64,000 nt of DNA from Nostoc sp. LPT (lineage in GTDB: Bacteria; Cyanobacteriota; Cyanobacteriia; Cyanobacteriales; Nostocaceae), in assembly GCF_017115165.1 (NCBI RefSeq), contig NZ_JABXKF010000105.1, positions 124,001 through 188,000 on the forward strand. The letters are read 5' to 3'. Below the pieces are notes generated by a model. The model was given only the letters and a program-made list of their open reading frames with translations. It ran no database searches and had not been told where the DNA came from. The first letter of the stretch is position 1, and each line of letters opens with the position of its first letter. Shown here piece after piece: positions 45,500 through 52,512 of this stretch. A program made the position numbers and the translations under genes.

Positions 45500-46018
45500 C
45501 TAAGAGCCAAATACCTGTGGCCAGGTTGTCACAACAAAAACTACAACTGCGGCGATCGCTAACAACCCTTGAATCAAATTTCCAACCAAAGACCCGACTA
45601 CAATTCCTATACCTGCTTTAACCGCCAACCCTAATTCACGTCGATAAAGGTACTCACCAATAATTGCTCCCAAAAGCGGACCTAGTAAAATTCCTAACAG
45701 TGGCCCCCCAAAAGGTAAAGTTGGCAATAATCCGAAAAATCCTACCACCAAACCAACAATTGCGCCAATTTGCCCCCATTTGCTAGCTCCAGCTTGTTTT
45801 GCTCCCACATAGCTAGCTAAAAAATCCACTCCGACACTCAGCAGTAAAACTATAATTGTCACAATTAGTGGAATCTTGATAGCTGCAAAAGAACTACTAA
45901 CGATTCCCCAGATGATAATTGCAATTAAAATTAAGCTGCTACCGGGAATGGCTGGAACTACAGCACCAATAATACCCACAACCATTACAGCAACTAATAG
46001 CCAATAAATAATTTGCAT
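45500..46018 (-). CDS. DUF456 family membrane protein
   Basis: A 172-residue protein with several membrane helices and glycine-rich turns: VVPAIPGSSLILIAIIIWG, LASYVGAKQAGASKWGQIGA, and GLLPTLPFGGPLLGILLGPL followed by IGEYLYRREL. This is the DUF456 pattern. The function is unknown. Confidence 0.88.
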   Translation of the reverse strand: MQIIYWLLVAVMVVGIIGAVVPAIPGSSLILIAIIIWGIVSSSFAAIKIPLIVTIIVLLLSVGVDFLASYVGAKQAGASKWGQIGAIVGLVVGFFGLLPTLPFGGPLLGILLGPLLGAIIGEYLYRRELGLAVKAGIGIVVGSLVGNLIQGLLAIAAVVVFVVTTWPQVFGS

Positions 46019-46049
46019 AGATCAATTGTAAACTTCCAAATTTTTTCAT

Positions 46050-46076
46050 AGGGGCGCACATCTGCGCGCCCTTACT
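46050..46076. repeat. GGGGCGCACATCTGCGCGCCC palindrome
   Basis: A GC-rich hairpin between divergent genes, a common dispersed palindrome of cyanobacterial intergenic DNA. Confidence 0.6.
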
Positions 46077-46173
46077 GTTTATTCTATCTGGGTAAGATAG
46101 CGAAAAATGCCTAGTACAATGTGATGCAAGTTTGCCTAATGCTTCTAAACTGCTATTTAAAAGCTCAAAACCT

Positions 46174-47088
46174 ATGACGAGAAAAATATTAACTGGACTA
46201 AGTTCTGAAGCCTACGAGCACCCCTTTGATCGCAAAGCCTTGGCTTCTGTGCAAAATATGCCCGGTGTCTCCTTGCTACTCAAAAAAATTAACGAATATG
46301 GTATTGATCGCCTACTTAGACTGCAAAGCCTTGGTAGTGAAATCAGAATTTCGCCGCGTAATTTTCCCGAATTACATCAAACATTTGTAGAAACCTGCCA
46401 AATTCTTGATGTTGCTCCACTTCCTGAATTGTATCTATTTCGAGGCACAGGTCACATTCAAACCTACATTGTTGGCGTGGAAAAACCCCTTGTCGGTATC
46501 AATTTAGATGCAATGGAGTGGCTTGGCGTAGATGAGTTGCTTTACGTTTTCGGACACGAAATCGCTCGTATCAAGAGTAAGCACATGATTTATCACCAAA
46601 TGGCAATTGTTATGCCAACGTTGAAAAATTTGTTGAGCAGTACCACATTGGGAGTCGGTGGCTTAGTCGCTGGTGGAATGGAACTAGGTTTGTATAATTG
46701 GCGGATGATGGCTAGGTTTACTGCCGATCGGGCTGCAATGCTTGCTTGTCAGGATATTGACGTAGCAACTACTACACTGATGAAACTCGCGGGTTTACCA
46801 GATGAGTACTTGACTGCTGCTGTAATTGAAGATTTCCTCGTCCAAGCCCGTGAGTTTGCATCCAATAACTTTGATAGCGTGGATAAAGTCACCAAAATAT
46901 TAAGCTATACAGAGCCTGGGCTTTCTTGGGTAGTTATGCGGGCTGGCGAATTATTAAAATGGGTTGATTCAGGAGAATATGATAATTTAATTCAACAGAC
47001 AAATTTAAAGACACCGGAAGAACTAGAAGAAAAAGAAGGAAAGACACTGCAAGAAAAGGAAGGTTGGAATTTTTTGACTTCTTGGTGA
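46174..47088 (+). CDS. M48 family metalloprotease-like protein with degenerate zinc site
   Basis: A 304-residue protein whose layout matches soluble cyanobacterial M48 (HtpX/Ste24-like) peptidases: IQTYIVGVEKPLVGINLDAM, then the expected zinc helix and a later TADRAAMLACQD motif. The HExxH motif reads HEIAR (residues 128-132), so the second His is Arg, and the Glu ligand expected four residues before the Asp of ADR is Arg181. Two of three zinc ligands are therefore missing and catalysis is unlikely. The start is placed at ATG 46174 (MTRKILTGLSS); a TTG at 46132 would add 14 residues. Confidence 0.8.
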   Translation: MTRKILTGLSSEAYEHPFDRKALASVQNMPGVSLLLKKINEYGIDRLLRLQSLGSEIRISPRNFPELHQTFVETCQILDVAPLPELYLFRGTGHIQTYIVGVEKPLVGINLDAMEWLGVDELLYVFGHEIARIKSKHMIYHQMAIVMPTLKNLLSSTTLGVGGLVAGGMELGLYNWRMMARFTADRAAMLACQDIDVATTTLMKLAGLPDEYLTAAVIEDFLVQAREFASNNFDSVDKVTKILSYTEPGLSWVVMRAGELLKWVDSGEYDNLIQQTNLKTPEELEEKEGKTLQEKEGWNFLTSW

Positions 47089-47188
47089 GTTAATAATTCG
47101 TAATTAACTTATAGATACGAGCAAATCAATTTGAGGTAGTAATTACAAATTACGAGTTATTCTCACAGATGACAAACCTAAATTTAGG

Positions 47189-47848
47189 TTAAGTTACTTG
47201 GTTGGATAAATTTGAGCCAAGAGTAACGGCTAATTTATCAGCAATTCCTGCAATCCAGTTTTCATCTTGTTTGGTGTAACTTCGAGGAGCATTTGCTCCC
47301 AAAATTAATGCACCTTGGTTGCCAATAGGTTGACAAATTACACCTTGAGTATTTTCTGGTAAATAATCAAATTCAATTTTACCTGGATATACTTTTAGAG
47401 CAACTAGATAAATCGGTTTTTGTTTTTCGAGTACTTGTTTTAAGATTACTCCTGGCACAACTTCAGATTTAGTACCTAGAATCCCACGACGCAACAAAAC
47501 TTTACCTTGATAAAAAACCACAAGCGATCGCGTTACTGTGTTAGTCAACAATAAATGAGATGCCCAGGCTAGCTCTGTTTTCACGGCTTCGGGTAAATCT
47601 GCTGCGAGTACAAAACCTTCTTCTCCAATTAGTTCTACAATATCAGGCGATCGCGGCTGAACTTGCTGCCAAATTAAACCCGTCAAAATTAACACTGCAC
47701 TCAAAATCACGCCTACGACATCACCACGCGATTGAGACTGGGTTAATTCCGGTGTCAATAAACGGTTAATCAATAAAAGTACAGCGCCTAGCCCACCCAC
47801 GACAATGGGTAGACGCCGCAAAACTCGATTAGGATCAGGTTTAGTCAT
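47189..47848 (-). CDS. Cofactor assembly of complex C subunit B (CCB2/CCB4-like)
   Basis: A 219-residue membrane-anchored protein with helices at about residues 10-30 (LPIVVGGLGAVLLLINRLL) and 45-60, then a soluble domain (GEEGFVLAADLPEAVKTELA, later RSYTKQDENWIAGIADKLA). This fits cyanobacterial CCB2/CCB4 homologues, which help attach heme c(n) to cytochrome b6 of the b6f complex. It is the gene directly beyond rpaB on the same strand, separated by a repeat element. Confidence 0.82.
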   Translation of the reverse strand: MTKPDPNRVLRRLPIVVGGLGAVLLLINRLLTPELTQSQSRGDVVGVILSAVLILTGLIWQQVQPRSPDIVELIGEEGFVLAADLPEAVKTELAWASHLLLTNTVTRSLVVFYQGKVLLRRGILGTKSEVVPGVILKQVLEKQKPIYLVALKVYPGKIEFDYLPENTQGVICQPIGNQGALILGANAPRSYTKQDENWIAGIADKLAVTLGSNLSNQVT

Positions 47849-47860
47849 TAAAAGTTAGGA

Positions 47861-47990
47861 ATTGGGAATTGCGCATTGGGCATGGGGCATTGAGAAGAGA
47901 CAAGGTAGACAAGGAAGAGACTTGTTCAATAATTCCCCCTTGTCTCCCCTGCTCCCCTACTCCCCTGCTCCCCCTGCTCCCTCATCTCTC
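47861..47990. repeat. Composite G-rich/C-rich intergenic repeat (between CCB and rpaB)
   Basis: The clearest copy: TTGCGCATTGGGCATGGGGC, AGAGACAAGGTAGACAAGG, TTGTTCAATAATTCCCCC and CTCCCCTGCTCCCCTACTCC. The rpaB stop lies at its edge. Confidence 0.8.
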
Positions 47991-48717
47991 ACTCCTCCCC
48001 TGGTTCAATAATTCGCTGGAAAAGATAACCAGTACCCCGTGCGGTGAGAATCAATTCTGGGTTGCTAGGATCATCTTCTAATTTTGCCCGCAAACGTGAT
48101 ATATGCACATCTACTACGCGGGTATCTACATGACGTTCTGGTGTATAACCCCAAACTTCCTGCAAAATTTCCGAACGAGAAAAAGCTTCTCCAGAGCGAC
48201 TGACTAACAACTCTAACAAGCTGAACTCCATACCCGTCAATCGAATCCGCTCATCGCCTTTGTAAACTTGTCGCTTATTCGTATCGATTTTAATATTAGC
48301 GACATGAATTACCCCAGAACTGGGAATTCCAGAAGCACCGTTTTTATCTACTCGCCGCAGCACCGAGCGAATCCGGGCTTCTAGCTCCTTGGGGGAAAAT
48401 GGTTTAACTACATAGTCATCAGCACCCAATTCTAATCCGGTGATGCGATCGGCAACATCACCCAAGGCTGTTAGCATAATAATGGGGACATCTGATTCTT
48501 TTCGTAATTCTTGACATACACCATAGCCGTCTAGCTTTGGCATCATTACATCTAAAACTACCAGGTCAGGCTCTGTTTTGCGAAAAGTATCCAAAGCTTC
48601 TTCGCCGTCGCCAGCTGTCACTACATCGTAGCCAATCATGGAAAGGCGTGTTTCCAAAATCCGGCGAATGCTGGCTTCGTCGTCTACCACCAAGATTTTT
48701 TCTTTATGGCTTTCCAA
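47989..48717 (-). CDS. rpaB: OmpR-type response regulator RpaB
   Basis: RpaB (Ycf27) is an essential regulator, paired with the kinase Hik33/NblS, that controls high-light and photosystem I genes via HLR1 sites. The 242-residue protein has a receiver domain (acidic pair 12-13, phosphoacceptor Asp56, Lys in VVKPF) and a winged-helix DNA-binding domain ending VDVHISRLRAKLEDDPSNPE. The strong match to Ycf27 sequences (LETRLSMIGYDVVTAGDGEE) supports the name. The last residues, PGEE, lie at the border of a dispersed repeat. Confidence 0.94.
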   Translation of the reverse strand: MESHKEKILVVDDEASIRRILETRLSMIGYDVVTAGDGEEALDTFRKTEPDLVVLDVMMPKLDGYGVCQELRKESDVPIIMLTALGDVADRITGLELGADDYVVKPFSPKELEARIRSVLRRVDKNGASGIPSSGVIHVANIKIDTNKRQVYKGDERIRLTGMEFSLLELLVSRSGEAFSRSEILQEVWGYTPERHVDTRVVDVHISRLRAKLEDDPSNPELILTARGTGYLFQRIIEPGEE

Positions 48718-48887
48718 GTTTCTCTAGGCTCCTTAACTAAAAATTTACATGATTAATTTTTAATACCATAATATTAAGATATCATTCCATGAATTGATTT
48801 GGAAAAAGCTCTAAATACTACTATTATTTGTTTTTAGTTTTTTTCAAGAATTAAGTAAATATTAAGATTATTTAATAAGATTTAAGA

Positions 48888-50414
48888 ATGCCAAAGCCAA
48901 AAACCTTTTTCACTTGTAACGAATGTGGAGCAGAATCGCCCCAATGGTTTGGTAAGTGTCCAGCTTGCGGTACTTACAACTCTCTAGAAGAACAAATTTC
49001 TATTCAATCCTCAGTAGATGTACCCAGTCGGGGAGGAGTGAGTAGTTGGCAATCAGCTCAAGGCAATGGCAAATCTCACGGTAAACCAGCTAAAGCGCGA
49101 GCCTCTTTAACATTTGATCAAATTACTGATCGCCAAATTGCCCGTTGGGAGTCTGGTTATGAAGAATTAGATCGGGTGCTTGGAGGTGGGGTTGTCCCTG
49201 GTTCTATGGTGCTGATTGGTGGCGATCCGGGGATTGGTAAATCGACTTTATTGTTGCAAGTATCTAATCAATTAGCACAGAAATATCGCATCCTTTACGT
49301 AACTGGTGAAGAATCAGGGCAGCAGGTAAAATTACGAGCTTCCCGTTTGGGAGTATCAAAAACCCTAAGTGTAGTAAACGATGAGAAGGTAACAGTAGTA
49401 GTAGATACTACACTTCCTATAGACCCTGACAGTATAGGTGCAGATTTATATGTACTGCCAGAAACAGATTTAGAGGAGATTTTACGGGAAATAGACTCTC
49501 TCAAACCAAATGTGGCGGTAATTGATAGTATCCAAACAGTGTTTTTTCCGGCGCTGACTTCTGCACCAGGTTCGGTAGCTCAGGTACGGGAATGTACCGC
49601 AGCATTGATGAAGGTGGCGAAGCATGAAGATGTCACCATGCTGATTGTGGGACACGTCACCAAAGAAGGAGCGATCGCTGGGCCAAAAGTTTTAGAACAT
49701 TTAGTCGATACAGTGTTGTATTTTGAAGGCGATCGCTTTGCCTCCCATCGGTTATTACGGACAGTCAAAAACCGCTTCGGTGCAACTCACGAAATCGGCA
49801 TCTTTGAAATGGTGACAGATGGATTGCGAGAAGTCTCCAATCCCTCAGAGCTATTTTTAGGCAACCGTGACGATCCTGCACCTGGTACTGCCATTGTCGT
49901 GGCTTGCGAAGGCACTCGTCCGATTGTTGTAGAATTGCAAGCTTTAGTGAGTCCTACCAGCTACCCTTCCCCTCGGCGGGCTGGAACTGGCGTAGACTAC
50001 AACCGCCTAGTACAAATTCTTGCCGTCTTAGAAAAACGAGTGGGAATTCCGATGTCAAAGTTAGATTCCTACGTTGCTTCTGCGGGTGGGTTGAATGTGG
50101 AAGAACCAGCGGTAGATTTAGGAATAGCGATCGCAATTGTAGCTAGTTTCCGCGATCGCATAGTTGATCCCGGTACAGTATTAATCGGTGAAGTTGGGTT
50201 AGGCGGACAAGTGCGATCGGTTTCCCAAATGGAACTGCGGTTGAAAGAAGCTGCTAAGTTGGGATTTAAAAGAGCGATCGTGCCAAAAGGGACAAAATTT
50301 CCCGACTTGAATATTGAGATATTGCCAGTATCCAAAGTCATAGATGCAATTATCGCCGCCATTCCTCATCAAGAATTGACAGCTGACGATTTAGAACCCG
50401 ATGAAGATGAGTAA
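48888..50414 (+). CDS. radA: DNA repair protein RadA
   Basis: RadA (Sms) is a hexameric RecA-like helicase that drives branch migration in recombinational repair. The 508-residue protein begins with a four-cysteine zinc finger (CNECGAESPQWFGKCPACG, residues 10-28). Walker A GGDPGIGKST, the RadA motif KNRFG (in LLRTVKNRFGATHEIGIF) and a Lon-like C-terminal domain follow. A short acidic tail ends the protein. It is divergent from rpaB. Confidence 0.97.
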   Translation: MPKPKTFFTCNECGAESPQWFGKCPACGTYNSLEEQISIQSSVDVPSRGGVSSWQSAQGNGKSHGKPAKARASLTFDQITDRQIARWESGYEELDRVLGGGVVPGSMVLIGGDPGIGKSTLLLQVSNQLAQKYRILYVTGEESGQQVKLRASRLGVSKTLSVVNDEKVTVVVDTTLPIDPDSIGADLYVLPETDLEEILREIDSLKPNVAVIDSIQTVFFPALTSAPGSVAQVRECTAALMKVAKHEDVTMLIVGHVTKEGAIAGPKVLEHLVDTVLYFEGDRFASHRLLRTVKNRFGATHEIGIFEMVTDGLREVSNPSELFLGNRDDPAPGTAIVVACEGTRPIVVELQALVSPTSYPSPRRAGTGVDYNRLVQILAVLEKRVGIPMSKLDSYVASAGGLNVEEPAVDLGIAIAIVASFRDRIVDPGTVLIGEVGLGGQVRSVSQMELRLKEAAKLGFKRAIVPKGTKFPDLNIEILPVSKVIDAIIAAIPHQELTADDLEPDEDE

Positions 50415-50551
50415 TTAATGGGTATTAGGAAATTGTTCCAAAATTTGGCAGGGTTCAAAGCAAATTCCATAATTTTTACGAGTAAAAACTCAGTCCCTAA
50501 TCTCCAATCCCCAGTCCCCAGTCACTTTTACACACCAAAGGACAATCCACG

Positions 50552-51279
50552 ATGACAGCCCTCACCCAAGACTACCAAATCACTTGGGAAAAACTTCCCG
50601 ATGATTATAAACTCCCAGATGACCCAGTAGATAACATTAATCAACCAGCCTTAGCTGCTGCACTTACAGAAAGCCTACAATTAGCCGGAAAAATTTCAGC
50701 TAACGCCCTAACAACAACTAATTACGGCATTTGTGCCACTTTAAACAACAAAATGGTCATTAAAGCTCCTGATTGGGCTTTCATTGCCAAAATTAATGTT
50801 AGTAGAGAAGAAGTAATACGCAGTTACACACCTCAATTACAGGGTGACATTCCCGTAATTGTGATGGAATTTGTTTCCATACACAGGAGACAGAATATTC
50901 TTTCAAAGCGACATATCCCCCAGGAAAATGGTTTTTCTACGAGCGCATCTTAAAAGTACCAAACTACATCATCTTTGAACCAGACAGCGGTAGTGTCGAG
51001 ATGTATCGCTTATAAAACACAGAACAGTATATTTTGCAAGAGCCTGATGAAAATCAACGCTACTGGATAGCAGAAATGAATCTTTACTTTGGGGTGTGGC
51101 CAGGTACTCGTGAAAATCGCCCAGGAAAGTGGTTACGGTGGTAGGATGAACAAGGAAACCTTTTGCCTTGGGGTTCTGAGTTAGCTCAACAGGAAGGCCA
51201 ACGCGCTGAACAAGAACGCCAACGTGCTGAACGACTAGCAGCACAATTGCGGGCGGCAGGAATTGAGCCAGAAGATTAG
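50552..51279 (+). pseudogene. Uma2-family (DUF820) gene, broken
   Basis: The first 109 codons read MTALTQDYQITWEKLPDDYK to PVIVMEFVS, a Uma2 N-terminus. A one-base deletion after about 50878 shifts the frame; in the next frame the expected continuation appears (ETEYSFKATYPPGKWFFYER). That frame then meets TAA at 51013-51015 and TAG at 51142-51144 before the natural end QQEGQRAEQERQRAERLAAQ to 51279. Three independent lesions make this a pseudogene. Uma2 proteins have a PD-(D/E)XK nuclease fold and are hugely expanded in cyanobacteria, with unknown role. Confidence 0.9.
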
Positions 51280-51302
51280 ATTTCCTGTAAATAATTTAGC
51301 TT

Positions 51303-51343
51303 TGCTAGATTAGCAAATTTTTTGCTAATCTAGCATTTTTTTT
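51303..51343 (+). terminator. Strong rho-independent terminator
   Basis: TGCTAGATTAGCAAA and TTTGCTAATCTAGCA form a perfect 15-bp stem followed by eight T residues, 24 bp after the Uma2 pseudogene. The rest of the gap to 51606 is AT-rich with two GCGATCGC-type sites and no gene. Confidence 0.9.
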
Positions 51344-51606
51344 ATAAAGATGAAATTTTAAATAATACCAATTACAGCCAAAAGTTGAGAGTATTTTTGT
51401 TAATTATTATTGCTAATACTATCAAAGCTAAGGCTAATTTATTCCCGTTAAAACTTGAAAATTATTAATAATAATTTTCAAGTTTATACTCAATAAGTAT
51501 AATTTTATACCTTAATATAAAGACATGATAAAGGCGATCGCCTAATCCCGCGAAGAAGAATGCGATCGCCCTTATCTGGTCCCCTTATCAGGAGTTAACT
51601 ATCATC

Positions 51607-51882
51607 ATGGCACAACCAGAAGATTCCGCCCAGTCAAAATTAGAACAGTTCTTGGGTGAAAATTTAGATACACCCAGCGTCAATCAACCAACTCAAAAGC
51701 CATTTCCTCAAAGAAAACCAGTTAAGCATCTACTGATTGGTTCACCAAAGGCCGTTACCAGTACAATCCACTACTTACAGGTAATTGGGTACGCCAGCGT
51801 TGGGGAATGGAGTCCACTGATACCCACAGGCAATTTAGATGAAGTCATGAGTATTTTAATTCGACAAATTCTGATGCAATAA
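51607..51882 (+). CDS. Conserved hypothetical protein, 91 residues
   Basis: A small soluble protein: a low-complexity N-terminal half with PSVNQPTQKPFPQRKPVKHL and a conserved-looking C-terminal half (LIGSPKAVTSTIHYLQVIGY, then EWSPLIPTGNLDEVMSILIR). GGAG precedes the ATG (51593-51596). I recognise a widespread cyanobacterial small protein but no function. It is followed by a perfect hairpin terminator. Confidence 0.7.
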   Translation: MAQPEDSAQSKLEQFLGENLDTPSVNQPTQKPFPQRKPVKHLLIGSPKAVTSTIHYLQVIGYASVGEWSPLIPTGNLDEVMSILIRQILMQ

Positions 51883-51890
51883 CCTAGATG

Positions 51891-51926
51891 TAGAGACGTT
51901 GCAATGCAACGTCTCTAGATTTTTTA
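51891..51926 (+). terminator. Palindromic terminator TAGAGACGTTGCA/TGCAACGTCTCTA
   Basis: A perfect 13-bp stem at 51891-51917 is followed by ATTTTTT. The same palindrome type is a dispersed repeat in cyanobacteria, used here between convergent genes. Confidence 0.82.
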
Positions 51927-51930
51927 GATA

Positions 51931-52215
51931 TTAATTTCTGTCTACTCCTATATCCCTGTTTTCTGGTTCGTTGGATTCTCGTGCTTCATTGGCAATCATT
52001 CCATTAATGTAGGTAACAATTATCACTAATTCTCCAATGGCTTCCAACTCAGCCTCTTCTTCTGGTGTTTGAGAATTAGCTGTTTTCTTATCTACAATTT
52101 CTTGCATCCGATCTGATAATTCGTCTGTAATTTTAAACAGATTAATGTTACTGACTTTTTCAAGTTGAATACCTTTCTCTAGCCAGGATGAGGGTTTAAC
52201 AACTGCGATCGCCAT
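51931..52215 (-). CDS. Hypothetical protein, 94 residues
   Basis: A small, acidic, helical protein (MAIAVVKPSSWLEKGIQLEK, then DELSDRMQEIVDKKTANSQT and EEEAELEAIGELVIIVTYIN). It resembles small antitoxin-like or regulatory proteins in size and charge only. No family recognised. It ends beside the palindromic terminator. Confidence 0.55.
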   Translation of the reverse strand: MAIAVVKPSSWLEKGIQLEKVSNINLFKITDELSDRMQEIVDKKTANSQTPEEEAELEAIGELVIIVTYINGMIANEARESNEPENRDIGVDRN

Positions 52216-52297
52216 AACTTAATTACGATTGAATATATTACTTAATTGTAGGCTGCATCAGAATTGCCTCAAGTTTACCTTGCTAAAGGTTTTAGTG

Positions 52298-52462
52298 ATG
52301 AAACAAATCAAAATTATTGTCGAAAAACATTCTGACAGTTATGTTGCCTATCCTCTTAGTATCAAAGGAGCGATCGTTGGTCAAGGTGATACTTATGAAG
52401 AAGCCTTAGCCGATGTTAAGCCAGCTATTCGCTGCTATATCGAGATATTTGGCAAACACTGA
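52298..52462 (+). CDS. HicB-like (UPF0150) small protein
   Basis: A 54-residue protein starting MKQIKIIVEKHSDSYVAYPL, then GAIVGQGDTYEEALADVKPA. This is the HicB/UPF0150 fold found in antitoxins. The start is set at ATG 52298; the frame is open back to 52229 without homology. No HicA toxin gene is next to it, so it is a solitary antitoxin-like gene. It lies 50 bp before the WD40 kinase. Confidence 0.75.
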   Translation: MKQIKIIVEKHSDSYVAYPLSIKGAIVGQGDTYEEALADVKPAIRCYIEIFGKH

Positions 52463-52512
52463 TATTTATGGTATGCCAAAATAAAATATCAGTGAAACTA
52501 CGGTTTTGACCA

